A DNA stretch of 50,231 nucleotides. Origin: Bacteroidota bacterium (GTDB taxonomy: Bacteria; Bacteroidota; Bacteroidia; B-17B0; Aurantibacillaceae). The stretch spans positions 8,056 to 58,286 of the forward strand of contig JABDDQ010000006.1 of assembly GCA_013287545.1 (NCBI GenBank). The letters run 5' to 3'. Shown piece after piece: positions 8,280-16,518 of the stretch (the first letter of the stretch is position 1; every line of letters begins with the position of its first letter). A program made the position numbers and the translations under genes. The notes beneath the pieces are model-generated. The model had not been told where the DNA came from, searched no databases, and was given only the letters and a program-made list of their open reading frames with translations.

Positions 8280-9977
8280 CTATTTATTAATAATTATTTT
8301 GCTTGTATAAGTTTGAGTACCAACACTAACTTTCATAAAGTAAGCACCATTGGCTATACTTTGTAAATCTATTTGTTTAGCAATAGTACCGTTACTTACT
8401 TGTTCTTCCGTACTATAAACAACTTCTCCTAAAATATTGCTAATGTTTATTTGTGCTTTTGCAACAGCAATATTAGTTAAACTAAGTATAAACACACCTG
8501 CACTTGGGTTAGGGTAAATTGATACTTGCGCAGCTTCCTGAATAGTAGTCTTAATTCCAGTTGCAGTAGCATTAATTACTGTTACCGATATAATGGAATT
8601 AGCATTATTTGACAAACGGAATAAGCTATCATTTTGGCAAACAGTAGTTGAGTCTCCACAAGATGCATAGGCCTTTACACAAATATTATAGTGCCCGGCA
8701 ACAGTATATGTATGTGTAGGATAAAGCCCTGTTGTAGATGTACCGTCTCCCCAACTCCAAACAGCACTCGTAATTTGCGATGAGTAATTTGTACTAACTT
8801 GCCAAATACCAGGTTGTGGGTGTAAAGAATCTTGATGCATGTTAAAAGTAACCGAAGCCACGCAAGGTGCAGGACTTGTGTTGCCAATAATTACAGAATC
8901 AGTAACTGAACTGAAGCACGAGTTTAGTGAATCAGTAATATTTAATGAAACCACATATAAACCATTATGAGCATAAGTATGCGATGGATTTAGTAGATTA
9001 GAAGTACCGCCATCGCCAAAAGACCAAGTGTAAACAGTAGTACCCGAAGTTCCCCACGATTGGTTAATAAAGTTAACTAACCCTGTTGGTCGTAAACTAT
9101 CACTAAAAGAGGCACCGCATACCGGAGCGTTTGTTGCATTAGTAATTTTAATAGTATCACTATGAGAGCCAGAACACAGAGATAAAGTATCGCCCATATG
9201 CAAACTTACATAGTACGTTCCATTATATTGAAACGCATGTGAAGGTGATAATTGAGTAGAAGAACCATCGCCAAAATTCCAATTAATAGAAATATTACTT
9301 GTATCACCTCCAGTGGTGGTGTTTGTAAAAAACACCTGGCCATTGGCTCCTAATGTATAAGTATAATTTACATGTAGGTTACACGTATTACCATTAGTTA
9401 CCGTAACTGTTTGAGCTATTGCATTATTGCAGAAGCCATTAGAATCGGAAACATATAAATTAACAGTATATGAGCCATTGTAACTATAAGTATGCGAAGG
9501 TGATACTATGTTAGAAGACGTACCATCACCAAAACCCCACGAGTAAATAGCATTTGAAGGTGTATTAGATGAAGTATTTGTAAAATTTAATTGCCCACCA
9601 CTTCCAATGCTATATGAAAAACTGGCAGCTATGTTACAAGTTAATCCATTAGTTATATTAATGATTTGCGATATAGAATCGAAGCAAGTTCCTGAAGTGT
9701 CCCACATTGCTAAATTAACATTATACGTGCCATTATATAAGAATGTGTGTGTAGGTGATACGGCAAATGAACTTGCACCATCGCTGAAATGCCAATTATA
9801 TCTCGTACTTCCCACTACTCCTGTAGATGTATTAGTAAAATTTACCGAACCCGAACTACCCACTGTGTAAGTATAGCTTGCATGACACTGCGCAATAGTA
9901 ATTTGGTTTAAACCTAAGCATAGAACTACTATACTAAGTACATTTTTAAAGCTGATTTTTTTTGTAGTTTTTTTCAT
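8280..9977 (-). CDS. Five-PKD-domain surface protein with T9SS sorting domain
   Basis: The 565-residue product has a signal peptide ending near ITIAQC and then five PKD domains at about 86-residue spacing. Each is marked by the W-x-F-x-D-G core and a PSHTY-like strand: NWHFSDGAS, SWGFGDGTS, NWNFGDGSS, TWSFGDGGT, VWSWGDGTS. The C-terminal 80 residues are a type A sorting domain (SIYPNPSAGVFILSL, NILGEVVYS, IANGAYFMKVSV). PKD domains are beta-sandwiches common in extracellular adhesins and glycan-interacting proteins; no enzyme domain is present. It is the last gene of the sigma-factor unit, 83 bases after the PKD lipoprotein gene with no obvious promoter between, which suggests both surface proteins are targets of the same regulator. 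Confidence 0.92.
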   Translation of the reverse strand: MKKTTKKISFKNVLSIVVLCLGLNQITIAQCHASYTYTVGSSGSVNFTNTSTGVVGSTRYNWHFSDGASSFAVSPTHTFLYNGTYNVNLAMWDTSGTCFDSISQIINITNGLTCNIAASFSYSIGSGGQLNFTNTSSNTPSNAIYSWGFGDGTSSNIVSPSHTYSYNGSYTVNLYVSDSNGFCNNAIAQTVTVTNGNTCNLHVNYTYTLGANGQVFFTNTTTGGDTSNISINWNFGDGSSTQLSPSHAFQYNGTYYVSLHMGDTLSLCSGSHSDTIKITNATNAPVCGASFSDSLRPTGLVNFINQSWGTSGTTVYTWSFGDGGTSNLLNPSHTYAHNGLYVVSLNITDSLNSCFSSVTDSVIIGNTSPAPCVASVTFNMHQDSLHPQPGIWQVSTNYSSQITSAVWSWGDGTSTTGLYPTHTYTVAGHYNICVKAYASCGDSTTVCQNDSLFRLSNNANSIISVTVINATATGIKTTIQEAAQVSIYPNPSAGVFILSLTNIAVAKAQINISNILGEVVYSTEEQVSNGTIAKQIDLQSIANGAYFMKVSVGTQTYTSKIIINK

Positions 9978-10060
9978 ATTGTTAAATATAAGATTAATCT
10001 TTTACCTTCTTATTATACTATTACGTATTAATTTTAGTAAAGGTTGGGTTTATTATAAAA

Positions 10061-11185
10061 TTACTTATAGGCCACAGCAATAATTGCATCTGCATTGGTA
10101 ATTTGTATAGGCGGTTGTGTGCTATTATATACCCAACAATTAAACTTTACATGCAGTTTTTTAGTATGCTGATTATTTGTATTGTTTTGATAATTATCTA
10201 CCGATATAATTTGGAAGCCACTACTTGAGGGTTGAGCGGCATTTTTTGAAGTATAAACATTGCCAACAGCATCTGTCCATATAATAATAACATTTCCAGT
10301 TTCAACTCCATAATTTGGTGTTACATTGGGAATAGCCTGAATATTTGCTACACTAAAATTTGTAAGACAAGATTGTGTTGCATTAGCGGTGGTAACATTA
10401 TATTTAGCTATAGCTATATTGCCATTAGCATCTTTAACATGTAAGGAAACTTGATACGTACCCGGTTGTATATAAGTATGGGTTATAGTATCTGATGATG
10501 TAGTTATATTGTTTACGATACTATCTCCAAAATTCCATGAATATAAAAACGGAGGAGTGCCGGTTGCTACACTTCTAAAAGTAATTCCATTAGTGCCAAA
10601 AGGCGTTGAGGATATTGTTGTATGATTAACATATGCTGTAGACGACGCCAGATTTACTGTATCGCAAACGCTATTTGAACATGAACCAGAACCTGTAATA
10701 TTTAAACATACATTATAATAACCCATTTGCGAATATGTATGCGTTGGAGTGGGTAATGTAGAGGTGCCTCCGTCTCCAAAATTCCAATTATAGGTTTGTG
10801 CCGTACCATTTGTATAAGATGAGTTAAATTGTACTTGATATGATGTAGATGTTGGAGAAATTGTTACTGTGCCAGGGATAGAATAAGGGTAACTTCCTGA
10901 CGCTAATGAAAATGAATCGTTTATCTGAATTTGAATGCTATTAAAATCAGACGTTGTTTGCTTTAAATCTCCAATAAAACTATAAACAGTTGTACTATCT
11001 TGTATATAAGACGAGTACATGTAATAATTATTTATTCCGGCATTTAAAGAGGTTGATACACCGCCCACCGTTCCATTAAAATAAAACTCAGGTGCACTTA
11101 CACTCGAAACTGCATGCTCTTTTTTACAACTAAAAGAAAGAAAAACTATTATCAAAAAAGAAAGAAAAAATTTAATCGTTTTCAT
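10061..11185 (-). CDS. PKD-domain lipoprotein
   Basis: The 374-residue product begins with a lipoprotein signal (MKTIKFFLSFLIIVFLSFSC; lipid-attachment Cys20) followed by KKEH. Two PKD domains are recognisable, centred on NWNFGDGGTSTLPTPTHTY and SWNFGDSIVNN with a later THTYIQPGTYQVSLHVKD strand. The N-terminal part (about 25-100) and the last 100 residues are beta-rich and unassigned. No T9SS sorting domain is present, so the protein is probably held by its lipid at the outer membrane. Its start codon follows the stop of the upstream sigma-factor partner by a single base, which points to translational coupling and shared regulation. Confidence 0.88.
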   Translation of the reverse strand: MKTIKFFLSFLIIVFLSFSCKKEHAVSSVSAPEFYFNGTVGGVSTSLNAGINNYYMYSSYIQDSTTVYSFIGDLKQTTSDFNSIQIQINDSFSLASGSYPYSIPGTVTISPTSTSYQVQFNSSYTNGTAQTYNWNFGDGGTSTLPTPTHTYSQMGYYNVCLNITGSGSCSNSVCDTVNLASSTAYVNHTTISSTPFGTNGITFRSVATGTPPFLYSWNFGDSIVNNITTSSDTITHTYIQPGTYQVSLHVKDANGNIAIAKYNVTTANATQSCLTNFSVANIQAIPNVTPNYGVETGNVIIIWTDAVGNVYTSKNAAQPSSSGFQIISVDNYQNNTNNQHTKKLHVKFNCWVYNSTQPPIQITNADAIIAVAYK

Positions 11186-11186
11186 G

Positions 11187-12620
11187 TTATTTATGTGATA
11201 TGTTATACGATAAAGTAAGTTTTAATCCACTATTATGTTCTGATTTATTAAGCCCAAATACCGAGTTATTCTTTATATCCATCAAGCCATAATATACTTC
11301 AGCACTTAGACTTAAGCATTTAACAATTCTTCGTCGATAAGCCAACGCCGGTTGTATATCCCAAGTAGAAAAACCATCCATATATCCGGTTTTGGTAGAT
11401 ACACTTGTCGTAGATGCTCCAAAAGTACTTTGCGTATAAGTATCAATTTTACTACTTGTATTTAAAAGGTACAAGGTGTTTAAACCAATAGATAAGCTGT
11501 TTTTTTCGTTAAAATGATATTGTAGTTTTATAGGAATGGCCAAATAATAAAGTATAGTAGGTGTTATTACAGTTTTTATTTGATTATATCCAAAGTCATA
11601 ATGCATATTAGTACTGCTATAATTACTATAATTTAAATGAGCTAAACTGTTGTATTGTGCTCCTGCCGATATACTCCATTTTTTAGTGAATTGATGCATA
11701 ACACTTATACCAAAAATTGCATTAAAACCTGCGGCTTCTTTTGTTATGTTATTCGTCCATCCAAAAGCATAATTTGCCCCGACATCAATACTGAATACAG
11801 TGCTTTTTTTAAAGGTTTCAATATTATCTTTTACAACAGATTTAGCAGAATCAATCTTAGCTTTAACAATGCTATCTTTTGTAGTTGCCGTAGTATCTTT
11901 TTTAAAATTGTTAACTATAGAAGTAGAATCTTTTTTTGAATCTGAGGTTTTAGTAACAACTATGGGATTTTCATTTTTCGCCATAGTAGTATTTTTCGTT
12001 TCTTTTCCTATGTCAGATCTATCCGATTCTCTGCTATTGCTTGCTCCTGCCTCTTTAACTTGTTTTGTTGATTCACCTAAATTAAGTTCTTCACTTCTAC
12101 TCTTTTGAGCATTAGCACTTTGGTCTTTTCCAGCTTTTTTGGAAATTTCATCTTCATATTTAGTTTTCTGTATAGGATTAGAGTTTAAATCGGTTACTTT
12201 CTCTTTACTCAAGTCTACTTCTTTGTTTACATTTTCATCAGGTCCATTATTTGAGTTTGATAAAGAAGCAGTTTGTTCACTATTTTTCAACGTTTCGCTT
12301 GTTTTTATACCCTCATTATTTTTCTCGGTTTTATCCTCAATCTTAGGTTTGGTTTCATTTCCAATTTCCATATCATTTTTCTTGCTGCTTACCTCTTTTT
12401 TCTTGCTATCATTCTTATCAATAACAAACGGAATCATTATACAAACACCTAAAATCATTCCTATAAAAAATATAAAGCCAATACGTCTTCTTTTACGTTT
12501 TTTTTCAGCTTGTATAATAAGTTCTTCTGCCTTATCCCAATTAGCCTCATTAAATTCAAACTCGCTTTCGCTTAGTTTAGATTTAAATAAATCATCAAAA
12601 TTTTCTTGCTCTGTACTCAT
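11187..12620 (-). CDS. Putative sigma-factor regulator: cytoplasmic N-terminus, one TM helix, long linker, C-terminal outer-membrane-type barrel
   Basis: The ATG at 12620 forms ATGA with the sigma-factor stop and yields 477 residues; the frame back to 12695 only overlaps the sigma gene and is rejected. Residues 1-46 are polar with the motif FDDLFKSKLSESEFEFNEA and a conserved-looking W, then KRKRRR. A single TM helix follows at about 47-67, so by the positive-inside rule the N-terminus is cytoplasmic. Residues 68-270 are a Lys/Ser/Glu/Asn-rich, apparently disordered linker. From about 275 (FSIDVGANYAFGW) alternating aromatic strands resemble an outer-membrane beta-barrel, ending in LKLTLSYNISHK. 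There is no classical anti-sigma zinc motif. Acting as the anti-sigma partner is inferred from coupling to the sigma gene and the short cytoplasmic segment. Confidence 0.75.
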   Translation of the reverse strand: MSTEQENFDDLFKSKLSESEFEFNEANWDKAEELIIQAEKKRKRRRIGFIFFIGMILGVCIMIPFVIDKNDSKKKEVSSKKNDMEIGNETKPKIEDKTEKNNEGIKTSETLKNSEQTASLSNSNNGPDENVNKEVDLSKEKVTDLNSNPIQKTKYEDEISKKAGKDQSANAQKSRSEELNLGESTKQVKEAGASNSRESDRSDIGKETKNTTMAKNENPIVVTKTSDSKKDSTSIVNNFKKDTTATTKDSIVKAKIDSAKSVVKDNIETFKKSTVFSIDVGANYAFGWTNNITKEAAGFNAIFGISVMHQFTKKWSISAGAQYNSLAHLNYSNYSSTNMHYDFGYNQIKTVITPTILYYLAIPIKLQYHFNEKNSLSIGLNTLYLLNTSSKIDTYTQSTFGASTTSVSTKTGYMDGFSTWDIQPALAYRRRIVKCLSLSAEVYYGLMDIKNNSVFGLNKSEHNSGLKLTLSYNISHK

Positions 12621-13177
12621 GATGCAATTTTTTTTGGTGAAACTATTTTCGTAACCATCTCTTTTAATTGTTGTCTCGAAAAACTTAAATGCCACTTAGA
12701 TGTTCCTTCGCTCATATTTAGCATTTCAGCAATTTCTTTATGTGCAAATCCATCAATAGCATATAAATTAAAAACTTTCTGACTCATTGGTGGGAGTTGC
12801 TTTATCATCGTATAGATTTGATCAGTATTCATTTTAGTAAGTGCGCTATTTACGTCAGCAAAATCACTTGTTTCAATGTAATTTTCTATATATTTTATTT
12901 GTTCATTATGTATTTTCTGTTTTCTATAAGCATCAATTAATGTATTCACCATTACTTTTCGCATCCACACTTTGAATGGTATTTCAGTTTTATACTTAGT
13001 TAAATTATTTAATATTTTCAAAAAACCAGTATTTAAAGCCTCTTCAGCCTCTTCTTTATTATTGGTATATCGTACACAAATACTCATCAAATAGCTATAC
13101 GTAAGCTTATAAAGCTCATATTCAGCCCGACGTTCCCTATTAATGCATGCAGTTATTAAATCGAGGTCTATATTCAT
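12617..13177 (-). CDS. ECF-type RNA polymerase sigma factor
   Basis: The 186-residue length and two-domain build are those of extracytoplasmic-function sigma factors. Region 2 covers about residues 20-90 and includes NNKEEAEEALNTGFLKILNNL, the equivalent of the usual D-A-E-D helix, followed by FKVWMRKVMVNTLIDAYRK. Region 4 covers about 125-175: LPPMSQKVFNLYAIDGFAH with the helix-turn-helix HKEIAEMLNMSEGTSKWHLS. It directs RNA polymerase to a small regulon. The stop overlaps the start of the membrane-spanning partner (ATGA), and two PKD surface proteins follow, so the unit looks like an envelope-sensing module controlling surface proteins, probably including its own promoter. A 7-base inverted repeat lies upstream at 13210-13239. 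Confidence 0.93.
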   Translation of the reverse strand: MNIDLDLITACINRERRAEYELYKLTYSYLMSICVRYTNNKEEAEEALNTGFLKILNNLTKYKTEIPFKVWMRKVMVNTLIDAYRKQKIHNEQIKYIENYIETSDFADVNSALTKMNTDQIYTMIKQLPPMSQKVFNLYAIDGFAHKEIAEMLNMSEGTSKWHLSFSRQQLKEMVTKIVSPKKIAS

Positions 13178-13209
13178 TAAAATATGTAAAACACAGGTTT
13201 CATATACTT

Positions 13210-13239
13210 AACCTTTACGAAGTTCGAATAGAAAAGGTT
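13210..13239. repeat. Inverted repeat upstream of the sigma-factor gene (possible operator)
   Basis: AACCTTT (13210-13216) and AAAGGTT (13233-13239) form a perfect 7-base inverted repeat around a spacer that contains the palindrome TTCGAA. It sits 33-62 bases upstream of the sigma-factor start. The rest of the 239-base gap (13178-13416) is AT-rich with no TAnnTTTG element I can find. A role as operator or 5' leader hairpin is a guess. Confidence 0.3.
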
Positions 13240-13416
13240 GGGTATTAAAATAAACTGGTTATCAATGATTTAATATATTTTATTGCCCTTAACTACAGAA
13301 AAATAGCTAATATCGCTTAAATACTTAATAAGCAACCCAAAATGTTAAATAAAAAGTAAGAGTTAGGGGAACCTGTAAAGACAATTTCAACTTATTGCCT
13401 TAAAATATACTCAGAA

Positions 13417-14514
13417 CTATAAATTTAATAGTTCGGTAAAAATACGCTCAGTAGCTTTACCATCCCATAATTTTGGGATTTTACCTTTTTTATATGTACC
13501 ATTTTCTATTTCAGAAATTAATTTACTAATCTCGTCAATATCAAATTTAACTAATGTGTTTGTACCTTCTATACAAGTTATAGGTCGTTCAGTATTATTT
13601 CTAAGTGTTAGGCAAGGAACTTGTAAAAAAGTAGATTCTTCCTGTATACCACCACTATCTGTAATAATAAACTTACTATATTTTATTAATTTTTGAAAAG
13701 CAAAATAATCAAGGGGCTCTGTTGTAATCAAGTTGTTGTTTTGAATTAATTTTTCATACAATCCAAATTTTTTAAGGTTACTTACTGTGCGCGGATGTAT
13801 AGGAAAAACTATTTTGTATTTTTTTGCAATGTTTTCGAAAAGTTCAATTAGTTTTTTTAATCCTGCTTCAAAATCAACTGTAGCAGGACGATGTAATGTA
13901 GCTAAAACATATTGTTTCGGTACAAGTCCACTTTTCTCTAAAATACTTGCTCTTTCTATTTTATCAGTAAACCCAATTAAAGTATCTATCATAGTGTTAC
14001 CCACAAATTTAATTTTACTGCCTTGTACGCCCTCTTTTTTTAGATTTTCCATCCCGCTTGGTTCTGTAACAAAAAACAAATCACACAACTTATCGGTGAG
14101 AATTCTATTTATTTCTTCCGGCATAGTTTCATCAAAGCTACGCAAACCACTTTCTATGTGAGCCAATTTTATATTTAATTTGTTAGCTGTTAAAGCTCCT
14201 GCCAAGGTAGAATTTACATCTCCCACTACTAAAATTAAATCGGGTTTAAATTTTGTTGTAATGAGTTCTTCCAATTTTATCATTATATCTGCAATTTGAA
14301 AATTGGGAGACCCCGAACCTACATTTAAAAAATAATCGGGAGTTAAATTAAACTGCTGAAAAAACACATCAGCCATAGTTGCATCGTAATGCTGCCCCGT
14401 GTGTACAACTTTTAAATTAATATTATTGTAATTGGCTGCTACCTCCTTAAAGCGTGTAACTTTAATGAAATTAGGACGTGTACCTATAATCAAAAGTAAA
14501 TTCATATTAGTCAT
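13417..14514 (-). CDS. wecB: UDP-N-acetylglucosamine 2-epimerase (non-hydrolysing)
   Basis: The enzyme interconverts UDP-GlcNAc and UDP-ManNAc. The 365-residue sequence carries the family signatures in order: GTRPNFIK (11-18), HTGQHYD (38-44), GDVNSTLAGAL (Asp99), AHIESGLRSFD (Glu121), MPEEINRILTD (Glu134), LHRP (His208), and the uridine/phosphate-binding TDSGGIQEES with a later NTERP. These correspond to the catalytic residues described for E. coli WecB. Two starts are possible: ATG at 14514, overlapping the upstream gene by eight bases, or ATG at 14505 just after it. It is the last gene of the polysaccharide cluster. The dehydrogenase WecC that usually acts next is not in this window. A 7-base inverted repeat straddles the stop (13414-13434) but lacks a T-run. 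Confidence 0.95.
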   Translation of the reverse strand: MTNMNLLLIIGTRPNFIKVTRFKEVAANYNNINLKVVHTGQHYDATMADVFFQQFNLTPDYFLNVGSGSPNFQIADIMIKLEELITTKFKPDLILVVGDVNSTLAGALTANKLNIKLAHIESGLRSFDETMPEEINRILTDKLCDLFFVTEPSGMENLKKEGVQGSKIKFVGNTMIDTLIGFTDKIERASILEKSGLVPKQYVLATLHRPATVDFEAGLKKLIELFENIAKKYKIVFPIHPRTVSNLKKFGLYEKLIQNNNLITTEPLDYFAFQKLIKYSKFIITDSGGIQEESTFLQVPCLTLRNNTERPITCIEGTNTLVKFDIDEISKLISEIENGTYKKGKIPKLWDGKATERIFTELLNL

Positions 14515-15517
14515 TATTGGGTATCATTTCTTTAAAATCAGTACTCAATTTATGTTTAGATAAAACTTTTTTCAAAAAAACTTCTAAACAAGTTAAGTTA
14601 TGTGGATTTAACATTTTTGGATGAGATATGAAATGTAAAAAATCCATTTTTTCAAATTTTCTAATATAATCTGTAATATTTATAACAGTAAGTAACTCTA
14701 TAGATGCCATCTCACTATTACCAGATTTAGATTCTTTTACAGATGCAGAAGTTGTACTGAGTCCATCTCCATAATTTGTAATACCTTTTTTGTACAAAAA
14801 TTTAATAAAAATACTGTTCAATATTTTTGTGCTTAATGATCTTTTTATATTTGATATAGGGATTTCTGTGAACATTCCGTTATTATCTTCTATCAAAACA
14901 TCATCATTAAATTTATATATTTTCTTTTCAGGTGCTTTTACAAAATTAAAATTTTGAAAATCTGATATACAACTATACCCTTTTAGTACGCTAAATTCAT
15001 ATAACACATTATATTCTTTGAAAAAAGATTTGAAATCGCTAAATGGTTGAATACACCACCCACCGGCTCTGTACCCCCATTCATTTTGATGCCCAATAAT
15101 GTCTTCTAATACTTTTATCGATTGAGAAAAACTATAGCGCTTTTCATCTTTATTCAACGCTGAAAACGAGTATTTTTTTGTATCAGACAAGTCCCATTGG
15201 TTAATTTCTGGCAAATATTTCGCATCCAGCCAATGCGGGTGCAAATGTGGAAACACATAGTGCCCAGCATCTTTCATATCTTTGATTTGCTTTTCTATTT
15301 TTTCAAAATCATCTTGACAGTTTTTATTATCATTATTCTTCAATGTTATTAAATAAGTTGTATCAACAAAAAAAATAGCGCCGGTAATTTTATAAAGTTT
15401 AAGTATTTCTAAAACTTTTTTTGTTGGAATAATGATGCAATTGTCTACGCTACCTGAACGAGAGCCCAAAAACAATTCATAATCAAACGTCAATAATAAT
15501 TTCTTTTTACTTAGCAT
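14507..15517 (-). CDS. NodB-like polysaccharide deacetylase family protein
   Basis: From ATG 15517 the product has 336 residues; an ATG at 15541 adds eight but deepens the overlap with the upstream gene to 35 bases. LLLTFDYELFLGS (Asp12) corresponds to the TFDDG metal/catalytic motif, and FPHLHPHWLD (His91, His93, His95) supplies the metal-binding histidines. EWGYRAGGWCIQPF matches the conserved R-x-x-G/P segment of carbohydrate esterase family 4, and FISHPKM near the end may provide a further His. There is no signal peptide, so it would act on a cytoplasmic, lipid- or nucleotide-linked glycan and remove N-acetyl groups. It lies between the WecB epimerase and a FemAB-type protein. The second Asp of TFDDG is Tyr here, so activity is not certain. 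Confidence 0.75.
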   Translation of the reverse strand: MLSKKKLLLTFDYELFLGSRSGSVDNCIIIPTKKVLEILKLYKITGAIFFVDTTYLITLKNNDNKNCQDDFEKIEKQIKDMKDAGHYVFPHLHPHWLDAKYLPEINQWDLSDTKKYSFSALNKDEKRYSFSQSIKVLEDIIGHQNEWGYRAGGWCIQPFSDFKSFFKEYNVLYEFSVLKGYSCISDFQNFNFVKAPEKKIYKFNDDVLIEDNNGMFTEIPISNIKRSLSTKILNSIFIKFLYKKGITNYGDGLSTTSASVKESKSGNSEMASIELLTVINITDYIRKFEKMDFLHFISHPKMLNPHNLTCLEVFLKKVLSKHKLSTDFKEMIPNND

Positions 15518-16514
15518 AAGCTTTTCTATTTTCCTGATCAATAATATCTAATGGGATTTCCCTTCCCTTTAGTTTAGTTTTAACATTTAATAATGCATCA
15601 TAAATATTACATTTATTATTATTTAAATCCATTTTCCACAAAAAACCTTCTTCAAGTTCAGCACCGAAACGCTTTTTAAATTGTTGTATTCCATCTAATT
15701 TTGTACCAGAAACATCACTTAATCTTGCCCCAACAAAATCGTACCGTTTAACTCCCTTTTTTTTAAGATATTTTATTGTTTTCCAATGCAAATAATTTAT
15801 CGAGCCATTTATTTCTATTTTTTCTGCAGATGCTCCATACAAATAAAAGGCTCCGTATTTAGTATACGGAATAAATATTCCTCCTTGCGGTTTACTCTCA
15901 AAATAAACTACACCACAAATAACAGACTGATTTAAATAAGTAAAAAAGTTATTGAAATAAGAAATATCGTGGCAAAACATATTTGAGCGTTTCATCGTTT
16001 GTTGGTATAACAAATAGAAATCATCTATACACTCTATTCCATATTTAAGTATCATATTGTGCTTTTCCGCATTCCTGATTACATTTCTATGCTTTGGATG
16101 AATTTTTTGAAATAATTCTTGTTCAGTATTTTTATCAAGATTTATGTAATAAGTGCCAAAAGGAGCGAACTTAGAATTTTCAGGAACACTTTTAAATATG
16201 GCAAAATTTTCAGGCTGTACAATTCTATGTGTAATTTTATTTTTTATAAGAAATCGAATCCACTTATTTAAAAATTCAAACTCTTGTTGCTTACTTAAAC
16301 GCTCTCCATTTTTTGCCAGTGGCGGGTACAAAGGTTGAATTATTTTTAAAAACTTATTAATCCATATATTACAAACTATAGTAGTATTAAATTCGTCAGC
16401 AAAAATAATTACATTTCTACTTTCAGTTTTTTTTACGAAGGAAGTATATTCTTTTAAATAAAAATATGGGTAATTAGGTTGCTCTTTTATTTCATTTATA
16501 CTTATAATTTTCAC
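15507..16514 (-). CDS. FemAB/GNAT-fold acyl- or aminoacyl-transferase
   Basis: The 335-residue protein shows the C-terminal GNAT half seen in FemX/FemAB and PEP-CTERM-associated relatives. KHRNVIRNAEKHNMILKYG (about 140-158) is followed by the YLLYQQTMKRSNMF segment. Then come VYFESKPQGGIFIPYTKYGAFYLYGAS split over strands, HWKTIKYLKKKGVKRYDFVG, and FKKRFGAELEEGF. Members transfer aminoacyl or acyl groups, from charged tRNA or CoA, to amino groups of cell-wall or surface sugars. Here it sits between a DegT aminotransferase, which makes amino sugars, and a NodB-like deacetylase, which frees amino groups. N-acylation or aminoacylation of an amino sugar is therefore a reasonable inference. It overlaps the next gene by 11 bases. 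The donor cannot be identified. Confidence 0.8.
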   Translation of the reverse strand: MKIISINEIKEQPNYPYFYLKEYTSFVKKTESRNVIIFADEFNTTIVCNIWINKFLKIIQPLYPPLAKNGERLSKQQEFEFLNKWIRFLIKNKITHRIVQPENFAIFKSVPENSKFAPFGTYYINLDKNTEQELFQKIHPKHRNVIRNAEKHNMILKYGIECIDDFYLLYQQTMKRSNMFCHDISYFNNFFTYLNQSVICGVVYFESKPQGGIFIPYTKYGAFYLYGASAEKIEINGSINYLHWKTIKYLKKKGVKRYDFVGARLSDVSGTKLDGIQQFKKRFGAELEEGFLWKMDLNNNKCNIYDALLNVKTKLKGREIPLDIIDQENRKAYAK

Positions 16515-16518
16515 TTTA

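Noticed and set aside
11655-12108. Two further plus-strand frames opposite the sigma-factor partner
   Set aside because: Same cause as above: low-complexity antisense with no start-region signals.
12139-12654. Plus-strand 171-codon open frame, very hydrophobic and Ser/Phe-rich
   Set aside because: It is the antisense of the Lys/Ser/Glu-rich linker of the sigma-factor partner; biased composition on the other strand keeps the frame open.
12621-12695. 25-codon extension of the sigma-factor partner
   Set aside because: It lies inside the sigma-factor gene in another frame; the ATG at 12620 overlaps the sigma stop in the usual coupled way.
13414-13434. GAACTAT/ATAGTTC hairpin at the end of wecB as cluster terminator
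   Set aside because: The stem overlaps the stop codon and no T-run follows on the minus strand; it may be chance in AT-rich DNA.
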